NCBI RefSeq assembly: GCF_964340395.1
Contig: NC_135559.1
Span: forward strand, 17,218,550 to 17,282,549
Source of the DNA: Glandiceps talaboti
Lineage: Eukaryota > Hemichordata > Enteropneusta > Spengelidae
DNA length: 64,000 nucleotides
Direction: 5' to 3'
This document shows, in pieces, positions 9,116-18,236 of this stretch. The notes under the pieces are model-generated. The model ran no database searches. It was not told where the DNA came from and saw nothing but the letters and a program-made list of their open reading frames with translations. How positions within the stretch are numbered: position 1 is the stretch's first letter; every line of letters begins with the position of its first letter. A program made the position numbers and the translations under genes.

Positions 9116-10385
9116 ATGCCTTACAATAAAGAACTTCAAGGTGATTACTCAAAACTAAATGCTCAGGGTAGTAAAGGAGAGAGAACACACCATGTTGTAA
9201 CGTATAATCCAAATCATGCAAAACCCGGTGAAGTTTTATATATCAGGTGTCCAAAATTAGAGGACGCTGTTGTTCTGACAGATAAATTCAATCTCATCTT
9301 TGATCTTAAACTAGAAGGTCATAATAAAAACTTTGCTGTTCAAAACCTGTCTGCCGATGTCATCAATCGACTAGTTTTAAAATTCGAGGGGGAAATGCTA
9401 ATGGATTTAACAGGTTATAACTTAGTACAAACGTATAAAGATCTGTATTCGGATAGAACAAACAAAACACTGTATGGAATTCAGTCAGAAAATCTTAGAA
9501 AATTGAGAAGTGGTAATATTGATAGCATCGGTGGTGGGGATTTCTTAGGAGAGGCTGCACTTTATAAGGCATACGGTAAAAAATATGTAATCGATCTTGC
9601 AAAATTACATCCTATAACAAATGGTCATGGAGCTGTATATCCTTCGAGCTTAGGTAGTCATATCGAATGGGGGCTTACTCTTGTTCCTGTTAATCAAATC
9701 CTGGTGGGTGAAGACACAGATGGTTGGGATTATACTTTAGCAAATATTCAACTTGAATATGAGACGATAAAAGATCCAAAGTTAGCTATGGAAATTAAGG
9801 GTTACTACAACAGTGGTAAAAGTTTTCTCTACGAATATATCCAACATTTCAAAACAATTAACTTCTCTGGTACAGATACTATTATTAACGAAAACATTAA
9901 TATACCACGTAGAAGCTTGAAAGGAATTTTCGTATTATTCAGCAAACCACAGCTACAAAATGAGTTAGACACCAAACTATTCTTTAATCCTATTATTAAT
10001 TCTGTTGCAATAACGATAGAAGGCATCGCAAATAAAGTGTATGCACAGGGATTATCCCCTAGAAAATTTTGGGAAGAAGTCAGACGTTATTTTTATGGCA
10101 TCTGAGTTCTGCTGCTACGCTGGTAAAGCAATTGATAAACTAGAGAAAGTAACCAACGTCACCTTTCTGTTAGATAAATACTGTTTATTTATTGATTTAA
10201 GAAGTTTTAAGGATAATAGGTATCATGGTAGTAGTCTGAAAGTCATGAATACAAAAGACGGGTTTCAACTGGAAATTAAACAAGAGGCTACAGACCCGCA
10301 AGAAAGAATAACTGCAAATATTTTCATCATAAGTGATGCTAAGCTTAATATTGAAGGATCTAAATTAAAATCTATTATATATTAA
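9116..10385 (+). pseudogene. Major capsid protein (double jelly roll), one frameshift
   Basis: This is the main shell protein of the element. The first 329 residues run open from the ATG at 9116: HHVVTYNPNHAKPGEV, a first barrel beginning LYIRCPKLEDAVVLTDKFNL, then YNSGKSFLYEYIQHFKTIN and NINIPRRSLKGIFVLFSKPQ followed by FFNPIINSVAITIEGIANKV. The N-(P)-x-x-x-L-K-x-I-x-x-x-F strand and the following F-x-N ... I-x-G block resemble the second barrel of hexon-like capsid proteins of large DNA viruses. A frameshift in 10085-10105 moves the last 90 residues (LDKYCLFIDLRSFKDNRYHG to the stop at 10385) to another frame. Total length of about 420 aa is a little short for the family. It directly precedes the packaging ATPase by 6 bp. 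Confidence 0.8.
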
Positions 10386-10391
10386 TATAAT

Positions 10392-10960
10392 ATGATCTGG
10401 CTTGAACCCCCTTTCAATATGCTCATTAGTGCCCCAACATGTTCGGGTAAAACAGAATTCTTTATGCAACTGTTACAAATGCATTACAAGAATGTATTCG
10501 ATTACATAACCATAATCTGTCCGACGTTCATAAACAATAAAGCTTACGATAAAAAATTTATTTACAAAGACTCGGACATTATTATAATGATTCCCAACAT
10601 AGAAAAAATAAATGAAAGTATTGAACTTGCGTATCAGTGTTATAAAAATACAAAAAGTCTAATCATACTAGATGACTGCGCTTTCACAAAAGATGTCAAA
10701 TCTTGTGTCAATATTTTAACAAATTGGCATTTTCAGCACGTCATGATACTATTAACGCATGGGTACTTACACAACAATTTACGAGTATCGCCAAGACATT
10801 TTGAGAAAATATTGGCATGCTTGTTCTCTATTACACACCGAGTAAAAATGATGTGAAAGAGATAATTGAAAACTACGGAATGGAATTAAATAAAAATGAA
10901 ATTAGTGAATCTATCAACCAATTAAAATATACTCCTCACAGCAAGTTAGTGTTCGATTAA
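10392..10960 (+). pseudogene. Genome-packaging ATPase (FtsK/HerA-type), one frameshift
   Basis: The protein would drive DNA into the capsid. MIWLEPPFNMLISAPTCSGK at the start contains a Walker A loop (APTCSGKT, residues 14-21). The Walker B strand is LIILDD at about residues 90-95, followed by a sensor-like strand with polar residues (VMILLTHGYLHNN). The frame closes at 10856, but coding continues in another frame as VLYYTPSKNDVKEIIENYG to KYTPHSKLVFD and stops at 10958-10960, so one shift near 10820 separates the lid and C-terminal region. The size of about 190 aa fits short Polinton ATPases. The start near CTTGAACCCCC keeps the usual short leader before the P-loop. Confidence 0.85.
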
Positions 10961-11081
10961 GACAACCTTATAGTATATCTCTGGTATAATGTTAATCAAT
11001 GATATTTTATGGCTATTTATTGCGTTAATTATCATCTACTATTTCTATAAAATAAAATATATTTTTATATTATATAGCAAA

Positions 11082-11693
11082 ATGGAACAGACATTGACAG
11101 ATATTTTAAAGCCAGTTGAACCAATACCAGTATCATCATCAGAACAGGTGTCTCCAATAGCTAAATACAGAGAAAGATTACTATGTATCATTGCTGCTGG
11201 ACAATCAAAAGCTTTTTTAGGAAAAACTTTCACTCTCGAATATATTGAAAAAGCAAACGATAAAGAAATTGAAAAGTATTATAAAATATATGAAAGCACT
11301 TACAGTTCTCTCGTACGTGACAATATTGTAAATGGAGTTTTATTTGGGTTTAGTAAATTAGTAGGAGTTTTCCTTCCAGTGTATGATGTGAATAAATTAA
11401 GTGATGACTTGAAGAACAATTTTCTTGTTACGAATCAATTCAAACAACCTACTTGAAAGTTAGCATACAGTAACGGTCCTCTTTTAGCATTGACAAGTGG
11501 TGGTCTCACTATTTTAAATAACAGTAACTTTTCAACACATACTTGTCCTAAGCAAAGTGATTTAAATGACTTTGAAAAGAGTGACTTAAGACAACATGAT
11601 CAAGAACTTGTTCAAGAACTTGTTCTAGAACGTGATAAAGATCTTGAAAACAATTTGGAACTTGACTTAGTTGAAAAGAGTTTCAAAAAATAA
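11082..11693 (+). pseudogene. Small conserved Polinton protein, one nonsense codon
   Basis: The start is put at the ATG at 11082 (MEQTLTDILKPVEPIP); an upstream ATG at 10989 would add a hydrophobic leader encoded by AT-rich spacer and is less likely. The body contains EYIEKANDKEIEKYYKIYES, a weakly hydrophobic helix (NIVNGVLFGFSKLVGVFL) and DDLKNNFLVTNQF. A TGA at 11454-11456 interrupts an unshifted frame that continues with GPLLALTSGGLTIL. The tail is a highly charged repeat (QELVQELVLERDKDLENN). The general layout matches a small protein I associate with the packaging-ATPase neighbourhood of Polintons. Its function is unknown. Confidence 0.5.
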
Positions 11694-11719
11694 AGTAAAA
11701 ACATTAAAAATATTTTGTA

Positions 11720-11747
11720 TTATATATATATATATATATATATATAT
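11720..11747. repeat. Short (TA)n array
   Basis: About 24 bases of TA lie immediately upstream of the gene whose start codon appears to be lost at 11759. Confidence 0.9.
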
Positions 11748-11758
11748 CAGTGTAAAAA

Positions 11759-12184
11759 ACGAGTGATACAGAACAGACTCAAGCAGACACTGTGACTACA
11801 AAAAGTAAAATTAAAAGTCCAGGTAGAGTTGCATGGGGTAAAAAATTAGTAATAATATCAGCTGAAAAAAAAACGAAAAAAATTAAATTCGATGGAGTTA
11901 AAAGAACCGATAGAGACAAAGGAGTCAATATATTCAATAGAACCAATAAAGGTGAGTTTTCCCCACAGTCGGACAATAAAAGCTCACAATTTAATAATAC
12001 TATGATTTTATTAACTCTTGGTTCACAAGTAATTGGGGTAGCTGGTTTATATTATAAAAGAGAGTGCATCAGCTTTAAATTTTATGCACAGTTTTTACAA
12101 TCAGGTATAAATAATAAAGAAACTAAACAATTAGTGACACCACAACCGGATAATAAAAATAATGCTCTGTTTGAAATGGAATAA
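11759..12184 (+). pseudogene. Basic Polinton protein with one membrane segment, start codon lost
   Basis: The frame SDTEQTQADTVTTKSKIKSP continues to GRVAWGKKLVIISAEKKTKK, a strongly basic stretch, and then to one hydrophobic segment ending in a Tyr/Lys pair (LLTLGSQVIGVAGLYYKRE). It ends at 12182-12184. The codon where a start is expected (11759-11761) is ACG, one change from ATG, and no upstream ATG exists before a stop. A basic N-terminus plus one membrane pass is seen in small DNA-associated or core proteins of Polintons; a DNA-condensing role is inference. Apart from the start codon I see no break. Confidence 0.55.
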
Positions 12185-12221
12185 TTATTTTTTTATATTA
12201 TATATATGATATATATACACA

Positions 12222-12461
12222 ATGACAGACTATACTAAACTGATCGTGAATGGTCTTTATGATGGTGCAGTTATATCTGCTTTAACAATAGCTAATAGTT
12301 TAATACTTGATAAAACTATAAAAATGGCTCCAGACAGTCCTAAAACAAGTGTTTCATTGAAGAAATGTGCTTATCTTGCAATAGCTATAAGTGGAGCAGT
12401 ATTGCAGAAAGATATGTTAGAACAAAGAAATATGTTACCAGTTGATCCTTATAAAGGATAA
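12222..12461 (+). CDS. Small Polinton membrane protein, 79 aa
   Basis: An intact frame from the ATG at 12222 (MTDYTKLIVNGLYDGAVISA) to the TAA at 12459-12461. There are two moderately hydrophobic helices (LYDGAVISALTIANSLIL and CAYLAIAISGAVLQKDML) separated by a Lys/Pro-rich loop, and a short polar tail (PVDPYKG). Two membrane passes in 79 residues is holin-like in layout, but that comparison rests on shape alone. It is one of the few frames without damage and has TA-rich DNA on both sides. Confidence 0.6.
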   Translation: MTDYTKLIVNGLYDGAVISALTIANSLILDKTIKMAPDSPKTSVSLKKCAYLAIAISGAVLQKDMLEQRNMLPVDPYKG

Positions 12462-12473
12462 ATAAAAAGAATA

Positions 12474-12475
<2 letters not shown>

Positions 12476-12548
<73 letters not shown>
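12476..12548. repeat. (TA)n microsatellite
   Basis: About 70 bases of almost pure TA fill the gap between two small membrane-protein genes and probably include the TATA box of the downstream gene. Confidence 0.95.
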
Positions 12549-12549
<1 letters not shown>

Positions 12550-12561
12550 AATATATACATA

Positions 12562-12954
12562 ATGGGTGCGGCAATTGCGATGATGATTGGTGGTGCAGTT
12601 TTAAATGCAACTGCCTTTGTTGGAGCTGGTTATTTAGGTAAAACACTTACAGGTGATTCAAAAGAAGAACATGAAAAAGAATTGAAGAGACATGATTAAG
12701 CTTTGGAAAATTTCAATAAAGATTGTGAAGTATGGCTAGAACACAGACAAAAAGTCCATGCGAAACAAAATCTGGTTCTAACTGATCAAAATTTAAATTT
12801 ATATCAAGAATATCATCCTCAAACTGAACGTCTCAAAAATGAACCACAGTTCAGTGAGTATTATCAACTGTCGGAAAATATGAAGTTATATCAATATATT
12901 TATTTAGCTGGTGGTGGAATATTATTAGTTTATTTAACAAAAAAATATATTTAA
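12562..12954 (+). pseudogene. Small Polinton protein with two end membrane segments, one stop
   Basis: The ATG at 12562 begins a Gly/Ala-rich hydrophobic helix (MGAAIAMMIGGAVLNATAFV) followed by a charged coiled region (SKEEHEKELKRHD). A TAA at 12697-12699 interrupts an unshifted frame that continues ALENFNKDCEVWLEHRQKVH, NEPQFSEYYQLSENMKLYQY and a second hydrophobic helix (IYLAGGGILLVYLTKKYI) at the stop. The layout of membrane segment, coiled coil and membrane segment in about 130 aa is a repeated theme in Polintons. A single C/G to A change would account for the stop. Role unknown; virion-membrane or scaffold protein is possible. Confidence 0.55.
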
Positions 12955-12966
12955 ATATATAATAAA

Positions 12967-13242
12967 ATGAAAGTATGTAAATTATGTAAAAAGAAAGGTG
13001 TAGCCCGCTATTATACAAATATTTGTGGTACACTCTTTGGAAAATCCCATTGTTCTATTTGTTGTAAATCAATGACAAAAATGAACTGGTATGATATTAT
13101 ACATTGTAATATATGTAGAAGATTCAATATACCTCGTGACGATATTTGTAAAAACATTTGTGGTAACATCTATGGAAGATTCCACTGTTTTGACTGCTGT
13201 ACTATTAATGAATCACTAATTAATAACTTTCGTGAAAAGTAA
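12967..13242 (+). CDS. Duplicated Cys-rich (zinc-ribbon-like) protein, 91 aa
   Basis: An intact frame from the ATG at 12967. Two modules of about 45 residues follow the same plan. The first has CKLC (4-7), then C20-GTLFGKSHC29-SI-CC (32-33). The second has CNIC (47-50), C61 and C65-GNIYGRFHC74-FD-CC (77-78). The shared text C-G-x-(L/I)-(F/Y)-G-(K/R)-x-H-C-x-x-C-C makes internal duplication clear. Each module has enough Cys and His to bind at least one zinc ion. It resembles no zinc finger I can name with certainty. Nucleic-acid binding or interference with host signalling are both possible and neither is shown. It is the penultimate gene of the element and undamaged. Confidence 0.6.
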   Translation: MKVCKLCKKKGVARYYTNICGTLFGKSHCSICCKSMTKMNWYDIIHCNICRRFNIPRDDICKNICGNIYGRFHCFDCCTINESLINNFREK

Positions 13243-13579
13243 AAATATTTATGATCCTAAAGATCATATGAAAATAGTTTTTAAGAGGTTTAATCTCATT
13301 TATTATCTTTTATCAATTGTTACTAGAATATTTTTATCAATCAATGCAGTTCATACAAAACCAACACGATATCAACGATATCGATCACATAACTTTAGTG
13401 TGATCATAAAAACAATTCTATTATACTTAGGAAAATATGAGGAAGCAGCTAAAATACCAGATTTGAAAATGAAGGCACATGCACAGAATCAAATTCTTAA
13501 ACGATTTTGGGATAAATGGAATGTAAAATATAATATAAAATTTAGTTGGTGGTGTTTACGTTGGCGTCAAATATTTTAA
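13232..13579 (+). CDS. Uncharacterised basic protein at the right end of the Polinton
   Basis: An open frame overlaps the end of the Cys-rich gene by 11 bases. If it is a separate gene its first ATG is at 13268 (MKIVFKRFNLIYYLLSIVTR), giving about 103 aa. If it is the continuation of the Cys-rich gene after a frameshift, the join lies in 13232-13242. The sequence is very basic and aromatic (KRFWDKWNVKYNIKFSWWCL) with an N-terminal hydrophobic helix. I do not recognise it, and AT-rich chance coding cannot be excluded. Confidence 0.35.
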   Translation: MKSKNIYDPKDHMKIVFKRFNLIYYLLSIVTRIFLSINAVHTKPTRYQRYRSHNFSVIIKTILLYLGKYEEAAKIPDLKMKAHAQNQILKRFWDKWNVKYNIKFSWWCLRWRQIF

Positions 13580-13611
13580 AAAATAAAACAATCATTGTAA
13601 AAAAAAATCAA

Positions 13612-13853
13612 AATCACTGCTGTCGTATGGATCCTTCCTTTTTTTCCACTCCTGTCTCAGTCTTACTTTGTCCCATTTGCTTTGAGACTTGTTTTGTAAC
13701 CTTTTAACCTTAGGTTACTTGTATTGTGTCTCTTGTTGTCGTGAGACACTTGTCTGTGTAACCTTTTTGACGTGAGGTTACTTGTATTATCTCTTTGCTA
13801 GAGACTCACTTGTGCTGAGACATTATCCATACGACAGGGGGCCCCCAGTGATT
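13612..13853. repeat. Nested multi-hairpin block at the Polinton edge
   Basis: A 21-base left arm (13612-13632: AATCACTG plus CTGTCGTATGGAT) is matched by 13825-13837 plus 13846-13853, interrupted only by the 8-base palindrome GGGGCCCC at 13838-13845. Inside, TGTCTCAG (13653-13660) pairs with CTGAGACA (13815-13822). Inside that are two tandem copies of a unit of about 60 bases, each with its own stems: GTAACCT/AGGTTAC at 13696-13718 and again at 13758-13781, GTGTCTC/GAGACAC at 13726-13749, and TCTCT/AGAGA at 13790-13804. It is more GC-rich than the Polinton genes and has no ORF. It may be the element's terminal structure or a separate foldback insertion; no clear target duplication was found. 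Confidence 0.75.
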
Positions 13854-14601
13854 ATGCAAGCGAACATGGTCATGCAAGCTGTTTAAGCACACTAAATGTA
13901 AGGACGTTACTCACTTATTAATACATACAGGTATTTCTCATGGTATATATTATTATAAATATATATATATATCATTTGTTCAAATGGTTGTCTTAAAGGA
14001 CGATGAGTCATACATGATGAGCCATACACAGGTGAGCCGATTGTGTGCCCCTGCGCCGCTATGCTTATTGTACTGTAAATGTATTGACCTTTAAACCCTT
14101 CAGTGCCGAAAGACAGGGTTATTTTTGTTTACTCAAATTTTAATATAGATTAGACCAAGTTAAAAGGGTGAAAAGGGGGGGTTGTCGAAAAGTGGCCCAG
14201 AACTGTCATATTTTATACTACTAACATACTGGTGGCGATTGACGAGCTACAATCTGAACCAGGACAAAGTTGTGCCTGTGATACTGAAATGAAATTGCAG
14301 TCTATTAACGAAACCTCATGATCGATCATATCGAAGGCAGCAGATAAATCCAGTATGATGACAATTATATTACAATATTGGTGGATCTGTCATGAACAGG
14401 TCTTCATTTACACATCATTGAAAACATATCTTCACCAAATTTCAAAGCAATCTATACCCAGTAATTTTTGAGGTTGTGAGTTTATGATATTATCTTTTTA
14501 CCCAAATCACAACTTTGTTGTGTGACCATTTTGATGTGACACTTCCCCAACTAGACATCAAAACCGGTATGCTAACCGATTATCAAGGCAATCGGTCAAG
14601 C

Positions 14602-14677
<76 letters not shown>

Positions 14678-14686
14678 ATATATATA

Positions 14687-14731
<45 letters not shown>

Positions 14732-14749
14732 TATATATATATATATACA

Positions 14750-14838
<89 letters not shown>

Positions 14839-14841
14839 AAC

Positions 14842-14878
<37 letters not shown>

Positions 14879-15754
14879 CACACACACTCACATGTGTGTG
14901 GATGGATGGATGATTGGACAGGTATGTTGCCATGCCTATTGCACAGCTCAACCTCGGTTCAGTTGTGCTATAAATTACACTATTGGGGAGATTAGTCTGA
15001 AGTGTGTGGTGGAGAATGAGAATGAGGTTTTGACCAAAATTTGCATATTGTTGACAGGATCATCATGTTCTGAATACAACTTCATCTACACATCCTCAGA
15101 TGCATCCACATTAAATTTCAGCCCAATATGTACAGTATATTTGGAATTAAACAGTTTTGACCAAAAAGACAATGTTATAATTTGACCACATTTGTATATC
15201 ACTTGAGAGATCACGTCATGAACAATTTGTAACCTACCCACCCCTAAAACGTTCCGATCAAATTTCAGACTAATCTGCATAGTGGTTTTGGAGTTTAAGT
15301 TTATTTTAATAATGCCTTATGTTTAATCCAATTACTCATTATTAAATAATCCATTCTACAGCACACACACATTTGTATCTTCCACATCATACCTTTATAC
15401 CAGACCACTAAAAAGAGTGTATACCTACTGCAAACAAGTAAAATCAGTCACAAAATCTTCAGTTTTGTAAGATGTTCCTACTGCAAATTGACCATGCAAG
15501 ACATTTCTAATGAAAGATTGTTTAATTTTTTTTTTAATGTTTTAAAAATTTACTTGTGCTAGGACACAAATATAGAATTTATAGACTACATTAACATAAT
15601 TGCAAAATCGACCAAAATTAAATAATGGACATTATTAAATATAAGGAATCAATTATTGTTTTTTAAACATCCCTTCTTTTCATTGCATTGTACCAATTGT
15701 ACTGTATTCAAATTACAAAGTTTAAATAATGTTGATACTTATTTCATTTGACAG
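13854..15754. repeat. Intron DNA with family C dispersed repeat and microsatellites
   Basis: No coding exon was recognised here. About 14140-14975 is a degenerate copy of the dispersed repeat called family C below. It has the phrases about a waning hairpin-free AT-rich body, a TA/CA array in its 3' part and the end CGGTTCAGTTGTGCTATAAA. A second piece of the same family (about 14990-15305) follows. The block 13854-14140 shows nothing I can name except a direct repeat ATGCAAGC at 13854 and 13874. Confidence 0.6.
14603..14890. repeat. (TA)n then (CA)n compound microsatellite
   Basis: About 225 bases of TA with rare interruptions (two CAATG islands at about 14727 and 14747) run straight into about 60 bases of CA with AAAC interruptions. 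The reading frames that cross it (runs of Y-I and V-C) are artefacts. Confidence 0.97.
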
Positions 15755-16071
15755 ACTATGAATACCAAGGAGAGCGGTCAGTGGATGAAACAAGACAGAT
15801 GATGGAAGATGCAGTTGTGTTTGGAATCAAGAAGCAGCAACATGATGTTGAATCATTAAGCAGTTTGCTACAAATGCTACCTGGAGCAGATACAACCGAA
15901 AAGATGAATCCGAAGATTGTGGATGATTTAAAATCAACAGCTGAGACTCATGATAACTTATGTGAACGCATAGACATACGTTTGAAAACTGTCCAGGATG
16001 TTGATAAGCCAGATCTGTTCTTTAGTCTGTGGGATACTGCTGGACAGATGTTATATTACATAACGAATCAG
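15755..16071 (+). CDS. Roc-COR-DED protein, exon with Roc domain G3 motif (partial gene)
   Basis: The exon follows TTTGACAG at 15754 and ends before GTAATT. It has phase 1 at its start (one base comes from the missing upstream exon) and phase 0 at its end. It encodes DYEYQGERSVDETRQMMEDA, a linker of about 60 residues, then DLFFSLWDTAGQMLYYITNQ, in which DTAGQ is the G3 motif of Ras-like and Roc GTPase domains. The G1 P-loop must be in an upstream exon, which I could not find between the Polinton and this exon. The protein would be a multidomain intracellular GTPase of the Roco family. Confidence 0.85.
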
Positions 16072-16403
16072 GTAATTACAGCCAGTACTTCTACATGTAC
16101 AGCACAAACATTGATTAATATCTATCCAATATTTAGCCTGAAAATGATGAAAAAATATAACCTTGGAAACAATGATTCCACAGTACGTATTATTAGAAAG
16201 TGTTTCATTGTTGAAAATGATGTATAGTAGAGATAATAATGATATGTGAATAATTTTACCCTCATAAATTCCATGTACATGTAACAAGTATTTTGCTCTT
16301 TCTTTATATTACTCATATCAATTAGGATTTAATTTACATTGGGAACTTATTATGTATAACTAAACTACCAGCAAAAAGAGGGATACTGTGGAAGAATTAA
16401 AAT

Positions 16404-16528
<125 letters not shown>

Positions 16529-16733
16529 CAGAAGGATAATATCACCTCAGATTGGTAACTTACACTACCAAAAGCAGCCTTGTTAAAAGAAAACTGACAA
16601 ATTTACTGAAAATGAGAAATGGGTAGATTATCAATTGGAGACAAAGGTCGGGTGTCAATGGAAGAGTTAACTATAATATATTTCGATATGAACTGTAATG
16701 TATGTGTTGCCAATTTCAATTTGTGCATTGCAG

Positions 16734-16848
16734 GTATTCCTAGCACACAGAGTTATCTACATTCTTGTAACAGATCTCACTAAAGCACTGGATGACATCA
16801 TCTCAACAAACACAGAAGGGCCTATAAGGGATGATTGGACTGTCAAAG
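16734..16848 (+). CDS. Roc-COR-DED protein, exon 2 visible (Roc domain core)
   Basis: The exon lies between TTGTGCATTGCAG and GTTTGACA. It starts in phase 0, joining TNQ to VFLAHRVIYILVTDLTKALD, the hydrophobic strand and helix that follow the DTAGQ motif in Roc domains, and ends with one base of the next codon. The length of 115 bp fits the phase of both neighbours, which supports the splice sites. Confidence 0.85.
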
Positions 16849-17559
16849 GTTTGACATGAGCATATATTTCTTTGATAAATGTTTACAACATTGATTTTAG
16901 TTTATCAGAATTCAAACTTGCATGTATTGTATGAGTACATTATTTCATATTTTATATCAGCTGCTTTAAATTTGTGTAGTGTAATGGTAGAACTAATTTG
17001 TCTATTAATTTCATCATATATGATGACATCAAGTGGTTGAAGTATGAGTCGTATTATAGTGCAATTAATTTGAATAAGCTGTGACTGTCCCGTTCATCTA
17101 GCTAGTTGACAAAACAACATGTATCAGGTTGAGTCTGCACTTACCTTGTTATCAAAGCACTGTCAAAATTGATGAACATGTCAGCGATCATCCAATGTAC
17201 AAATATATTATGCACACCTCTAAATACACAAAGTGCAAGAAAAGATAATAATAAACTTCAGAACTAGTCATTGCCAATTTTACCACAGCATGGGGTGTCT
17301 GTAAATGAAAATATGGTATATATCGTACGTAGGAAATTCCTCCCAGTGCTGATGCACCACCTCCTATTTCCTATACATATGATCTACGTTATAATTATTT
17401 TAGTGCAAAACAGTATTACTTTTTTATACTATTATATCATATTATAATATTTAATTTACAAGTTCATGATATGAAGTATCATGCGAAACATGTATTATAT
17501 ATATTACGCTCTGCCACTGCGGTATAGAGCACTGTCTTAGCAGATTGATACTCACCGAG

Positions 17560-17560
<1 letters not shown>

Positions 17561-17638
<78 letters not shown>
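17561..17638. repeat. (TA)n microsatellite in intron
   Basis: About 76 bases of TA inside the intron between the second and third visible exons. The remainder of that intron (16849-18093) shows no other structure except a short (GAAT)n run near 17717. Confidence 0.95.
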
Positions 17639-17641
<3 letters not shown>

Positions 17642-18093
17642 GAGTCAATTTATTAAGTCACAAGAAATTTCATAATTATCATCTTCAAAAACATGCATTG
17701 TTAATAAAACATGAAAATGAATGAATGAATGAATGAATTTGTATTGATATGTAGTTTGTATATTTGTGAACGTAATTTCGATATAATTCAGTCACAGCTA
17801 GATTATTAAAAAGCCCTTTTCATGTCTCTTCTGTTATTATGGTCTGTCATTAGAAGTAATAGCTTTTTTAAAGAGAGATGTGAGCCCATTCATGTATTAC
17901 TGCAATATGCATCTTTGAAAATAAATATTCAGCAATAATTTCTGGAATCCCCAGCAACCATAGTCATAGCAACTGCAAACCATCAATTTTCAGTTAGGTC
18001 AGATGCGCTCAATGCCATTATTGTTACCCTTTTTACATGTTTTAATGTTTGTGTCTATTTCCATTATCTAGTTCATTATCTTTACCTTTTTAG

Positions 18094-18236
18094 AATCCCT
18101 ATCATTCTGGATGAATTCTATTCATGCACATGGAAAACCAGACTCTGACCCATGTAGAGACCCAAAGTCAGAAAGACTGATAACAACATCACCACCTGTT
18201 ATCATAGTTGGAGCAAAGAAAGATTTACTCGATAAG
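18094..18236 (+). CDS. Roc-COR-DED protein, exon 3 visible (Roc G4 motif)
   Basis: Preceded by TTTACCTTTTTAG and followed by GTAAAG. The join gives ESLSFWMNSIHAHGKPDSDP and then PPVIIVGAKKDLLDK; VGAKKD is in the position of the guanine-specificity (G4) motif, which in Roc domains often reads VGTxxD rather than NKxD. The exon ends in phase 0. It contains the hydrophilic insert typical of the region between G3 and G4 in Roco proteins. Confidence 0.85.

Larger units (their letters stand above)
1..13611 (+). mobile_element. Decayed Polinton/Maverick (adintovirus-like) element, left end outside window
   Basis: A cluster of about 18 genes, all but one on the plus strand, combines a protein-primed family B polymerase, an rve-type integrase with chromodomain, a double-jelly-roll capsid protein and an FtsK/HerA-like packaging ATPase. 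This set defines Polintons/Mavericks. Polymerase, integrase, both structural genes and the ATPase all carry frameshifts or stops, and an adenain-type protease was not found in any frame. The element therefore looks like an old non-functional copy. The left terminus lies outside the window. The right boundary is put where coding ends and the hairpin block at 13612 begins, but a true terminal inverted repeat cannot be proven without the other end. Intergenic gaps are short and AT-rich and often hold (TA)n. Confidence 0.9.

Noticed and set aside
1-13600. Adenain-type cysteine protease expected in a Polinton
   Set aside because: No frame shows a convincing His ... Asp/Glu ... Cys arrangement in a protein of the right size. 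It may be lost or lie left of the window.
13232-13600. Polinton terminal inverted repeat
   Set aside because: The left end is outside the window, so no repeat pairing can be tested. The hairpin block at 13612 was kept as a separate feature.
14515-14951. Open frames of 87-132 aa on both strands, rich in Y-I or V-C
   Set aside because: They are translations of the (TA)n and (CA)n arrays and have no coding content.
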